Shown: in pieces, positions 22,201 to 64,000 of the stretch
Numbering within the stretch: the stretch's first letter is position 1
Layout of the letters: each line of letters starts with the position of its first letter
Assembly: GCF_018812025.1 (NCBI RefSeq)
Contig: NC_063057.1
Location: 19,007,638 to 19,071,637, forward strand
Direction: 5' to 3'
Source: Megalobrama amblycephala
Lineage: Eukaryota; Chordata; Actinopteri; Cypriniformes; Xenocyprididae
DNA length: 64,000 bases
The notes under the pieces: generated by a model
What the model saw: the letters and a program-made list of their open reading frames with translations, nothing else
Databases searched by the model: none
What the model was told of the DNA's origin: nothing
Translations under genes and position numbers: made by a program

Positions 22201-24785
22201 GTGCGGTTTTGACGGAAGCACTTGCAAGGTGATCATTTGTATATATATAGCATATACATTTACATTTTTTTTTTTGAAAATGGCTGATCGTTTCACTAGA
22301 TAAGACTCTTATTCCTCATCTGGTATCATTTAAAGCCCTTTGAAGCTGCACTGAAACTGTAATTTTGACCTTCAACCGTCTGGAAGTCCATTGAAGTCCA
22401 CTATAAGGAGAATAATCGTGGAATGTTTTCATCAAAAACCTTCATTTCTTTTCGACTGAAGAAAGAAAGACATGAACATTGGATGACATGGGGGTGAGTA
22501 AATTATCAGGAAAATTTTATTTGAATGTGAACTAATACTTTAAGAATCAAACCTTACCATAAATGGCATTTCAAGACATATAATAACAAATGTATGTGCA
22601 TAAATGTGTGCGTATCTTCAACTTCTGGTTGCGTGCGAGTGTGTCAGCGCATCCAAGGTTTACTGCTTGTTTTGTGTAGGTGTGTCCATGATGTGCACAT
22701 AACATAACAGAAAAAGGTTGCCCAAGGCACTGTTGCACAAAGAAAGTCAAAAAATGAAGGCCAAGAAATAAGAAAATATTAACAATGAAGAATATATTGA
22801 AACAATATTTTGTGGCAGAAAACACCAAACTAAAAAGTGAACTTTGTGCCTTTGCGATTTGAATTTTTACCTATGTAAAATATTAAATGGTGAATTTCAT
22901 CACTGACAGAATATGTAGTTCACTTGATACTGTGGGCCTCAATCAAGATCTGAGAATATTCAAGCCCAGTGATTAGTTTTTCCTCACAAGCGCTCGTAAT
23001 ATGAAAGCTGCGTATTTAACTTTAGCAATCAGATTTGCGATTCCGTCAAGCATCCTCCGGTTACGCATCAGACGGTCCACGAACGGTCCGCGGGCATGCC
23101 GAGGCCAAGACTATTAAGTGCAGTTTGATTAGGATGTCTATATCTGTTTCTTTTGATAATAATCAGGCAGGACAGTCATAATCCCATCACAGGACGGCGC
23201 TCAGCATGCGCTTTTGATAATTACATCCTAGATGCTGCTGGCTGCATTCAATCCACACCCTGACTGTAATGACAACAGAAAAGTGTGAAGGACGTTTTCA
23301 TCATTTAATGTGTTTTGGATGAAGTACTGCTATTTTCTATGGAGTTAGTTGCAATGAAACTTTGAGGCTTTAAAAAGGATGCAGAAAAGTGTCATAAAAG
23401 CGATCCATATGGCATATGCACTTATATAGCGAGCATCAGGAAGTCATAGAAGTATGTTTGCTTTGTGTGAGAACTGAACTGACAATGTTTGGGAGAAGTA
23501 ATGTTTTAAGGTGGTATAGTAGGCATTTTGTTTACAAGTTTACAAGAATATGTTTTTGTTGGTAGGCTACTGAATATAAGAACCTGACAGAAGTACACTG
23601 TGGCCTGAGAATACGCAAGCATGTTGCATACATTGCATTATAATTACAAAATGTACTGAAATAGAATTGCAAGGCTTATATTGGACAATTGCGGTATATG
23701 TAGACAAGTGTAACATAATGGTAAAATGTCTTTGTATGTGGATGTTTGTACTTTAATAGACAGAGCCGAGAACTACATGGCAAACTGTGATTTATGCTTT
23801 TATGGGGTGCAGCGCCATCTAGCGGCTCAAAGAAATATTACACGTACCACTCATGAATGTGTGATTGTATTGAAAATGATTTTTATCGTACTCACTCGTA
23901 GGGATACTATGACACCATGGACGCGGGGTTTGTGGACGAGGAGGGCTTTTTGTACATCATGTCTCGGTCCGACGACGTCATCAACGTGGCGGGTCACAGG
24001 CTGTCCACCGGCGCCCTCGAAGAGGTGCGAGGAGAGGGAGCGTCTCGCTCACGACACAAATAATAACCACAAGCATGTTTTTTGTTGCTGTACCAACAAA
24101 CCATATGTTGTGCGTGTGTCCTTCAGTCCGTCCTGCTGCACCCTTCTGTGGTGGACTGTGCCGTGGTGGGTCTGGAGGACCCTCTGAAGGGACACGTGCC
24201 TCTGGCTTTATGTGTGCTCAGGAACGGTGAGGAACGAAGTAAAGCATTGGAAATATATAGGGATGAGACTTCTTTTGTGTGTTGGCTGAAAGTAAAGAGA
24301 TGCCAGTGTCCCTATTTTGTGTAAAGTAGCTTAATCACAAAGAAGAATATACCTTATTGGATGTGCATTTGTTTGTTTTTGCATGCGTTTGTTTGTAGAC
24401 TGTCAGAAGAGCGAAGAAGCGCTGGTGAACGAGGTGGTGAAATTGGTGAGGGACACCATCGGGCCGGTGGCAGCTTTCAGGAAGGTCGTCTTTGTCAAAG
24501 CTCTTCCCAAAACCCGCTCGGGAAAGATTCCACGATCGTCTCTCGCTAACCTGGTGAACGACAAGCCTTATAAGGTATTTTCTTGACGTGAAAACCGTTA
24601 TTAATTAAATAGGCGGACAGCTGCAAATGCTCTCGTTCAGAAAAAATGTGACGGTACAGCAGAGCTTTCTAATTTGTATGTTTATAATGTGACACGCGTA
24701 GATCAGTCCCACCATAGAAGATCCCGAGGTGTTTAAGGACATCGAGAAGATGCTGAGAGAAACTGTGAAACAACCTGGTAATTAA
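3073..24785 (+). CDS. acss3: acss3, acyl-CoA synthetase short-chain family member 3 (3' half, 8 exons)
   Basis: ACSS3 is a mitochondrial AMP-forming enzyme that activates short-chain fatty acids (propionate preferred in the mammalian enzyme) to acyl-CoA. Eight exons join in one frame to give the C-terminal 275 residues; the human protein is about 686 residues, so the N-terminal transit peptide and the P-loop half lie left of the window. Seen in the translation: LFVAGERCD and DHWWQTESGSSITASC (the WWQTE adenylate-binding region of the ANL superfamily), YYDTMDAGFVDEEGFLY (hinge and adenylation core), SRSDDVINVAGHRLS, and KTRSGKIPRSSL, whose lysine after SG is the catalytic, acetylation-regulated lysine of the family. 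Exons: 3073-3176, 14675-14770, 14966-15029, 21541-21622, 23902-24024, 24127-24226, 24399-24574, 24702-24785. All junctions are GT-AG with matching phase. ACSS1/ACSS2 are less likely because of the DPLKGHVPLALCVLR block and the ppfia2 neighbour. Confidence 0.95.
3805..4262. repeat. dispersed teleost repeat, CATTCAAAAGTTTGGG family
   Basis: Begins cactgccattcaaaagtttg and ends with the inverse, caaacttttgacagt. The interior shares AATGATTTCTGAAGGATCA with the copies at 37613-38075 and 55588-56520. Terminal inverted repeats and copy number suggest a non-autonomous DNA transposon. Confidence 0.75.
4933..5120. repeat. dispersed teleost repeat with inverted ends
   Basis: Contains the familiar teleost interspersed-repeat words CTGGAGGGCC, CTCCAACTTGCCTCAACA and AACTCTGCAGGACA. 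The two ends are roughly inverted (ggatctgtcctggagggcc versus ctccaggagcaggattgg), consistent with a small foldback MITE. Confidence 0.6.
6051..6106. repeat. (CT)n-(CA)n compound microsatellite
   Basis: About ten CT dinucleotides followed, after a short interruption, by about eleven CA dinucleotides. Confidence 0.9.
8020..8470. repeat. dispersed AT-rich repeat (GATTAATCGTGATTAA start)
   Basis: Starts with the palindrome-like gattaatcgtgattaa and contains GGCCAGTATCACTGATACTA. The same words recur at 18990-19210, and in inverted form around 34990-35170 (AGATTAATCCTTATTAAAGC versus its complement). At least three copies are present in the window. Confidence 0.65.
8482..8850. mobile_element. 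truncated TTAA-flanked MITE arm
   Basis: Begins right after TTAA (8478-8481) with agcctagttcaccccaaaat and carries CTGTCATTAATTACTCACCC and GGTTCAACCTTAATGTTATG, matching one arm of the complete element at 38096-38864. The second arm is absent. Confidence 0.7.
9151..10756 (-). mobile_element. Tc1/mariner-type DNA transposon
   Basis: The ends are inverted repeats of about 200 bp: caggtgctggtcatataatt at the left and its near-complement attatatgaccagcacc at the right, directly flanked by TA (9149-9150 and 10757-10758), the Tc1 target duplication. It encloses a decayed transposase on the minus strand. Orientation is opposite to acss3. Confidence 0.92.
9435..10441 (-). pseudogene. Tc1-like transposase, frameshifted
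   Basis: Starts MGKTADLTVVQKTTIDTL with the helix-turn-helix motif QKVIAKEAGCSQSSVSKHI, continues into the catalytic part (SDESKF, MVWGAMSSAGVG, IFQQDLALAHSA) and ends near GAPTKY. There is a frame change around 10040-10060 and another near 9650. The second catalytic Asp region reads QQDLALAHSA instead of the usual QQDNAPCHTA. A dead copy. Confidence 0.88.
12418..12700. mobile_element. truncated TTAA-flanked MITE arm
   Basis: TTAA at 12414-12417, then agggttaattgacccaaaaa, CTCACCCTCATGTCGTTCCA and GGTTCAACCTTAATGTTATG. Same family as 38096-38864, one arm only. Confidence 0.7.
12701..13482. other. acss3 intronic DNA without identifiable exon
   Basis: A-rich DNA followed by a GA microsatellite (about 13219-13252). 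No feature beyond the microsatellite could be supported. Confidence 0.5.
13219..13252. repeat. (GA)n microsatellite
   Basis: About seventeen uninterrupted AG dinucleotides. Confidence 0.9.
13483..14427 (+). mobile_element. TTAA-flanked non-autonomous DNA element, copy 1
   Basis: Terminal inverted repeat aggtgccctagaa / ttctagggcacct, flanked on both sides by TTAA (13479-13482 and 14428-14431). The TTAA duplication is typical of piggyBac- or Kolobok-type insertion. About 945 bp, no transposase. An inverted relative lies at 62500-63458. Confidence 0.85.
14675..14770 (+). CDS. acss3: acss3 exon
   Basis: Acceptor tctctattgtag, donor gtgaga. Encodes the remainder of WWQTE, then SGSSITASCVGLG and a stretch ending GKAVPGYN; it ends in phase 1. 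It is separated from the previous exon by an 11.5 kb repeat-rich intron and from the next by only 195 bp. Confidence 0.93.
14966..15029 (+). CDS. acss3: acss3 exon (64 bp)
   Basis: Acceptor gtctcatag, donor gtgagt. Encodes V-TVIDDDMQQVKPRTLGNIVV with a split Lys at the end, which is completed by the exon at 21541. Both phases fit the neighbouring exons. Confidence 0.9.
15040..15190 (-). repeat. possible tRNA-derived SINE
   Basis: On the minus strand a B-box-like gggttcaaatc is followed by a CT-rich stretch and tctatcaataaaaatgaaaa, a layout of fish tRNA-derived SINEs. The A box is not clear, so this is tentative. Confidence 0.4.
15359..16172 (+). mobile_element. TTAA-flanked non-autonomous DNA element
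   Basis: Ends are inverted: aggcacactatgta and tacatattgtgcct, flanked by TTAA at 15355-15358 and 16173-16176. About 814 bp with no convincing coding region. Same target preference as 13483-14427 but a different terminal sequence. Confidence 0.82.
18010..18900 (+). mobile_element. L2-type LINE, 5'-truncated 3' end
   Basis: Encodes the C-terminal end of a non-LTR reverse-transcriptase polyprotein: TIRNLGVLFDSRLSFE, HAFITSRLDYCNSLLYGLP, RLQFIQNSAAQVLT, HITPVLQQIHWHPVSYRI, then after a frame change near 18465 YVPARTLRSSSE and FSISASKLWNKLPQDL. It ends with the L2-type tail AAAGCGTCCTTGGGTTCCTG, AAAGGCGCT and a TTA microsatellite (about 18877-18899). Confidence 0.9.
19300..19417. repeat. near-perfect hairpin with 58-bp arms
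   Basis: Arms 19300-19357 and 19360-19417 are reverse complements with about three mismatches and a 2-nt centre. Each arm contains two copies of the motif ttccaccctgttag or a close variant. It lies inside the composite insertion. Confidence 0.9.
21541..21622 (+). CDS. acss3: acss3 exon
   Basis: Acceptor ttctctcgacag after a long T/C tract, donor gtaagc. Encodes LPLPPGAALSLW, then NQVLFKKLYFTKFP. The human counterpart has the same LPLPPGAA start and KFP end. Confidence 0.93.
22080..22539. mobile_element. palindromic TTAA-flanked MITE
   Basis: aggattagttt at the left and aactaatact at the right, flanked by TTAA (22076-22079 and 22540-22543). The arms extend far inward: ATTTACTCACCCCCATGTCA versus TGACATGGGGGTGAGTAAAT. 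A foldback, non-coding element. Confidence 0.85.
23811..23828 (-). promoter_or_regulatory. CTCF-like motif
   Basis: On the minus strand the sequence reads CCGCTAGATGGCGCT, close to the vertebrate CTCF core. It is a sequence match only. Confidence 0.3.
23902..24024 (+). CDS. acss3: acss3 exon
   Basis: Acceptor ctcactcgtag, donor gtgcga. A phase 0/0 exon of 41 codons: GYYDTMDAGFVDEEGFLY, then SRSDDVINVAGHRLSTG and ALEE. This is the ANL hinge plus the gly-rich A8 motif region. Confidence 0.95.
24127..24226 (+). CDS. acss3: acss3 exon
   Basis: Acceptor gtccttcag, donor gtgagg. Encodes SVLLHPSVVDCAVVGLED, then PLKGHVPLALCVLRN, part of the small C-terminal ANL domain. It ends in phase 1. Confidence 0.95.
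24399..24574 (+). CDS. acss3: acss3 exon with catalytic lysine motif
   Basis: Acceptor gtttgtttgtag, donor gtattt. Encodes DCQKSEEALVNEVVKL, IGPVAAFRKVVFVKALP, then KTRSGKIPRSSLANLV ending NDKPYK. The SGK lysine is the adenylation lysine of AMP-forming synthetases and is intact. Confidence 0.95.
24702..24785 (+). CDS. acss3: acss3 last coding exon with stop
   Basis: Acceptor gacacgcgtag. Encodes ISPTIEDPEVFKDIEKML, then RETVKQPGN and TAA at 24783-24785. It matches the short C-terminal tail after NGKPYK in vertebrate ACSS3. Confidence 0.93.
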   Translation: MSPTIEDPEVFKDIEKMLRETVKQPGN

Positions 24786-25460
24786 TTTACCACCAGATAT
24801 GAATGCACAGATACACACACATGCACACACACACAGAGCCACCTTCCTCTGTGAGATTCTGTGAAGATCTGCAATAGAGAAATGTGATTGTACTTCTTAC
24901 TATGCCATCATATTTTTTAATAATAATAACAATAATGTGATACTAAATTGTAAAAAAAAAGAAAAAAAGAAAAAAAGAATGTGTTAAGATAATTTCTATT
25001 TGATAGTTTTGTATTTGTTGGACCAAATAAGCAACATGTTTAGATAAGTCGAATAGGTGAATGTTACAAAAATATGTCTAGGTCATTTATTTTACCCCAA
25101 TATCAAGAGAAAAGAGAAACAACAAGGAGTTAGATTTATTTTGTGTGGGGAAAAAAAAAAAAAAATTGTTTTTCTATTGTAATGTAGCATTATTTTTTGC
25201 ACCCCAATTGCAAAGCACCAACAATTGTGTCAGTGTTAACATTTTAAAGGTTTTATTCATGTTGTAGTTTGAGGACGACCAAAAAAAGTCAAGAAAAAAA
25301 ATGTAGTTGGCCTAAAAATTGTCTCCATTGTCATGAAGTGAAATATTCTTTTTCCCTTTTTTGTTGGTCCAATATGTGCCGGACATGACCTTGACAGTTT
25401 TTGTGAGATTCACCCTGCAACACACTGCACTATAAATAAATAAATGAGTGGATCAATCAA
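24786..25460 (+). other. acss3: probable acss3 3' UTR
   Basis: AT-rich DNA directly after the stop with a short CA repeat (about 24815-24835) and A-rich runs. AATAAA hexamers at 25435-25440 and 25439-25444 are the most plausible polyadenylation signals. The end is inferred, not seen directly. Confidence 0.4.
25435..25444 (+). promoter_or_regulatory. candidate polyadenylation signal for acss3
   Basis: Two overlapping AATAAA hexamers within a short ATAA repeat, about 650 bp after the acss3 stop codon. Position is plausible, but such A/T hexamers also occur by chance. Confidence 0.35.
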
Positions 25461-26739
25461 GGTGAAATGTAATGCATTGTAGTGTCAGTTTAAAGAAATG
25501 CACCGTAAAAAGATTTCTGACAATGATTTTTATAAAGAAAACCTATTTGACTGTACTTTTATTGACAATGAAAAGTTCTTTGATCACCACATAGTTTTGA
25601 CCAAAATACAATCAGTAATAAATAAAAAAAACGGACACAAAATAAAACGATTCTCTGCGCGTGCAAAACAGGGACGTATAAACCGTCGAAGTGTCAGAAA
25701 TAACTCAAAGACAGGAAGCTAAGGGCTGTACAAGAGGCGTTCCCTGCATTTTGAACACAAAGAAGAGTTGGAGACATCTTTACACCAAAGTAAGTCACAG
25801 CAAGTAAGTGTACGATCACTATGAGCTAAGCCTGTCTTTTAGCGATTTCCCCCAACGAGAGGCGGCGGGACGCTCCAGAGACGAGGCCAGCCGACCGGCC
25901 GCACCTCGAGGCTCGGCGGTAGACTTTTTTCGTAGGCCGAGCAGAGCGGTCGACGTCCAGACGAACCCACGCCGTACTCCGGCGGTATATTTTTGCGCTA
26001 CCGACGACGGGAAACAATCGGATCACGAACTATACGCGTTTTACATTCTTTCTAACCAAATCAAACAACAACACGTGCGAGCGAACGTTTTAAAGTCAAC
26101 ACGAGTTAAATATATCCAATCAATGACGTTCTTGTGGAAAATGTAAAAACGTAGGCTTCCGAAAGTAACGTTAACATTTGGGGAGGGGGGCGCGGGCGAG
26201 CGGCGGCCACGTTCCAGGAGGGCTAGTTTGCCGCAAAGTCACTTTTAGGTTTTGAATGTAATACTTGCTTTCCACAATCCAGTTAAAGTATTAACGACAT
26301 ATGAAATGAAGACCCAGGCAATCTTAGTTTCTGAATTTAGTTTGACATGTAAACATGTCACGTTACAGAAGTAAATGGCTTGCAAATACCATTTTACAAC
26401 ATCCTGTACTTTTGACCTACTCGCCGAGTAGAGTTTTGGTCAGACCTTCAGCAGACTTATATCGGGTACGAGCAAAAAAAGTAGCGTGACATTAACTAGG
26501 ACGGTACAAATCGGTTTTTAGGCAAGGGGCTTTCAATCCGCAAACCGTAACGGGCCTCAAAACGCACAAAAAAGCGAAAGAAAAACAGCACGTCGAAAGC
26601 GCCTCTCGGGCGTAGGGGAAAAGCGGGAACAGCAGCATCGTTTAAAACCGTGACGTTAAAAGACGCAATGTGCACAAAGTCTGAACGTGTCATTTATCTT
26701 TTTATACAGACATGTGTATATATATTTCTTTATATTTCT
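25461..26739. other. intergenic interval between convergent acss3 and ppfia2
   Basis: No supported exon on either strand. AT-rich to about 25800, then an abrupt CpG-dense block (about 25850-26040 and 26180-26220), then mixed sequence. It could belong to either long 3' UTR or to an unannotated non-coding transcript. Confidence 0.4.
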
Positions 26740-29222
26740 TTATGTATTTCTATATATAAAACAGCTTTATTTATAGTGATTTACAGTTGAACCTACACAT
26801 CCCCTGTAGAAGAAATACACAGTACTCAAGCCAAAGGAGGCGCGTGGCATAAAAGACAGAGAGGGCGAGAGCGCGTCGGCATCTGCGGCGGACGCCCGGG
26901 TCGCGGCCTCGGCGAGCGCGGAGGAGCGGGACGGGGGAGGCCGGCACGCCTTCACCCCCACCTCCTCGCCCTGTCCTCCGCAGGCTTCCGTCGTTCTCTT
27001 GGCAGTGTGACTCGTCAGAATCGTTTGTTCGGGCCAACTTGAAGGTACGACTCTGAAAGAAACACGAAAAACAAACGGTACATGAATACAAGCGGTCTTA
27101 GCGGTTTAGGATCAGAAAGAGTTCCGGAACAACGCGAGGACGAGTCGGTTCTGCGGACTGGGTGTCGTTACTCGTGCACACTCATACACTAATGTAATTA
27201 AGGAACGAAGGCGATAAGTAATCCGCAGAACGAGACAGTACTGCTTATTACGTAACATTTCTCATTACGAATTACGATACAGCTTAGACTGCGGGGGTGA
27301 GATTGAAGCGATTCGCCGGCGGTGAAAAAACCGAGTTTGCGGAACGGAAGCGCAAGCGGCGGAGGAGGAGGGCGAGTCGGGCTCACGGGCTTTAGGGGTC
27401 GTGGGACTCGTTGCTTTTTGGTTGATATCTGAGGGCTTGCAGTTATAGCAGGAGAGTTTTGTTCCAGCATACACAAGTCCTCCATTTTCTCAGAGAAGCT
27501 CAGAAGCGCAGACGCCGAAGAGAGGGATAATGAGCAGCGGTTGTTGTGGCTTCTTGGTGTTTTCTCTGTCCTTGTGTGGGATAATATATCCACTGCATTG
27601 ACATTCAGGTGCGGATGCGAAGTCCTGTGTTCATTCAGACGCTTGCCAAGTGTGTGTGTGTGGGGGTGTGTGAGGGTGGGTGGCATTTTGGTTGAGTGGA
27701 GTGGCACACAGTGCTGAAGGATGAAGGAGGAGGAAGTAGATGTGTTGGGTGGAGGCCATCTGATTTAAACAGTTGTCTTGTAGCCCTTTTCCAGCAGCAC
27801 AAACTGGGTGCTAGTTCAGAGCTAGTGCTATTGCCGGTTTGGAGACGGTTGAACTGATGAGCCTTCTAAGCACCGGTCAGGTGTTACGTCACTGTATACA
27901 CGTCACTGTATACACGTCATCTTTCACAGCAACACCAGCACGGCAGCGCCAAACACAAACACACCAAGCTTGTTGGAGATGCACAGGCTTCTCGCAGACC
28001 GATCGGCGCACAACATCAAAGCACTGCGAGAGCGATCCAAGCGCACAAGGAGTTGCTCCGAGATGCTCCGACGCATCTCGAGCAAGCCTTCCATCAACAA
28101 CGGCGGATGTCGCGTTATTATTGACGCTCACGGCTTTGCGAACTGACATTGGCATCCAAACACTGAAAATCCAACGTGTTTGTGCAGCATGCTGTAATTT
28201 GTATAGATGGAGATTATGACAGAGCCGCTATTTCATAAACGGCGGTCGCGAGTTTCTTTTTTGTCACGTAACCCTGCCCCCAGCCCCTAATGCAAGCAGT
28301 TCTTCCATGTAGTCCAGCAATGCTTTGGTTCTACAGACGAACCACTTTTCCTGGTTCAGAGCTGGTGCTTTGTTTTGGTTTTTTCTTCTTCAGTCATGTA
28401 TTTTAGACCATGCAACCTTGGAATCATATTAGTTCCTGTTGTTGGGAGTGCTTCACTGATGTCTTCTGAGTGTTTAAGGAGTTCTGAGTGCTCTTTCAGA
28501 ATATTATCTGGTTTGCAGTTTTGTGCTTTTTCAGAATGTTCTGAAGCGCGTGTCGATTTCAGAAACCGTTGCCCGAGGAGAGCAGCACGTAGTTGTAGGC
28601 CTGCCGCTAATGTTTGAGATTACGGAGTCATCCACTATCAGAGCATTGGACCGCGCAGCGCCCTGAGCATGTTTGGGGGTTTTTCAGCCACATTTCTCAA
28701 AGCTTGAAATATGTTGTGAAGATGTAGAGGGGGTGGTAGGATAGCCGTTGGCAAGTGGGGTTGGAGCTGTACGTGGGGTAGAGGAAGCTAGCACAGCAAT
28801 ACGTTGTATTCTTTTAGGTGTTGCTACCTGTGTATGTCATCAGTTCATCAGGTGTCAGCGGGTATATAAAGCTTTCCTGTGTGTTGTGGCAGTAAGCAAG
28901 AGAATTCAAACAGTAGCTAAGATGGAGGTAGAAAGTAGCGTTGGCTGAAGTTGTAGTTACATGTAATAAGTGTAGCGTCATGGCTCTTTGTCTGCAGATA
29001 CTGTCAGTCACGTTCGGCCAGTATGTTTGAGTAGCGTCGATAGCAAAGTGTTCCTTATCGGGGATATTGATTTAATGAGCGTATTTGTTTAGCAGATGGC
29101 AGAGGAGAGGGGCAATGAGATGTTTGTCTAGCAAACATAGCAAGGCTGAAAGGGATTTTATTGATGGGAGGTTGTTTGTGTGTGTGTGGGAGTCACTCAC
29201 AGCTTGTAGCTTTCATGTTCTT
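26740..29222 (-). other. ppfia2: probable ppfia2 3' UTR region, CpG-rich
   Basis: Downstream of the ppfia2 stop on its own strand. I see no coding exon. The DNA alternates AT-rich parts with GC- and CpG-rich blocks (about 26820-27000, 27300-27400 and 28000-28130), unlike the surrounding introns. Minus-strand AATAAA hexamers lie at 29157-29162 (only 61 nt after the stop) and 26766-26771. The true end is unknown. Confidence 0.35.
26766..26771 (-). promoter_or_regulatory. candidate distal polyadenylation signal for ppfia2
   Basis: Minus-strand AATAAA (plus-strand tttatt) 2.45 kb after the stop; a proximal copy is at 29157-29162. A hexamer match only, with no transcript evidence. Confidence 0.25.
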
Positions 29223-63931
<34,709 letters not shown>

Positions 63932-64000
63932 CTGTATAAAGACACACACACACATATATTGTCATACTGTTGGTTAGTGGACACACACCTAAGCAGCCCG

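Larger units (their letters stand above)
21623..23901. other. acss3 intron (2.3 kb)
   Basis: Contains the palindromic TTAA element at 22080-22539 and a CTCF-like site near 23811. The rest is unassigned intronic DNA. Confidence 0.6.

Noticed and set aside
23726..24187. 153-codon open frame overlapping two acss3 exons
   Set aside because: It reads the acss3 exons in the wrong frame and runs through their intron; the spliced acss3 frame is far better supported.
27198..27707. 169-codon minus-strand open frame downstream of ppfia2
   Set aside because: Lies in the presumed 3' UTR. Composition is Pro/Ser/His-rich low complexity with no recognisable domain. Not supported as a gene.

Overview
The window is vertebrate nuclear DNA, almost certainly from a cyprinid (carp/zebrafish-type) teleost. 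Two interrupted genes with canonical GT-AG introns are present. The introns are filled with teleost repeats: three Tc1/mariner elements, an L2-type LINE tail, TTAA-flanked MITE-like elements, foldback elements and (CATT)n, (CA)n and (TA)n microsatellites. No bacterial-style gene, CRISPR array or operon was seen.

Left part (about 1-25.5 kb, + strand): the 3' half of acss3, a mitochondrial-type short-chain acyl-CoA synthetase. Eight exons (3073-24785) encode the last 275 residues and the stop codon; the earlier exons must lie left of the window. The introns carry most of the mobile DNA here. This includes a Tc1 element (9151-10756), two TTAA elements (13483-14427 and 15359-16172), and a 3.85 kb composite insertion (16488-20340) flanked by a 9 bp direct repeat. 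The composite contains an L2 fragment and an unexplained cluster of an ACAGGGTGGAA motif with a near-perfect 58 bp-arm hairpin.

Middle (about 24.8-29.2 kb): the convergent intergenic interval. It should hold the acss3 3' UTR and, from the other side, the ppfia2 3' UTR, with unusually CpG-rich patches.

Right part (29.2-64 kb, - strand): the 3' two-thirds of ppfia2 (liprin-alpha-2, a presynaptic active-zone scaffold). I place 24 exons (63931 down to 29223) that join in one continuous reading frame of 945 residues plus stop: coiled coil, linker, three SAM domains and the C-terminal PDZ ligand VRTYSC. They include three short in-frame exons (48, 33 and 30 bp), and one exon has two frame-compatible acceptors. 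The 48 bp exon is a candidate cassette exon that I do not recognise from the mammalian protein.

The acss3/ppfia2 tail-to-tail arrangement matches the neighbourhood I recall for human 12q21.31. The two genes are neighbours by synteny, not by pathway: one is metabolic and one is a synaptic scaffold. The most unusual features are the hairpin/motif cluster inside the composite element, the 0.93 kb palindrome (55588-56520) nested in another repeat, the candidate ppfia2 microexon, and the CpG-rich blocks around the ppfia2 3' end.
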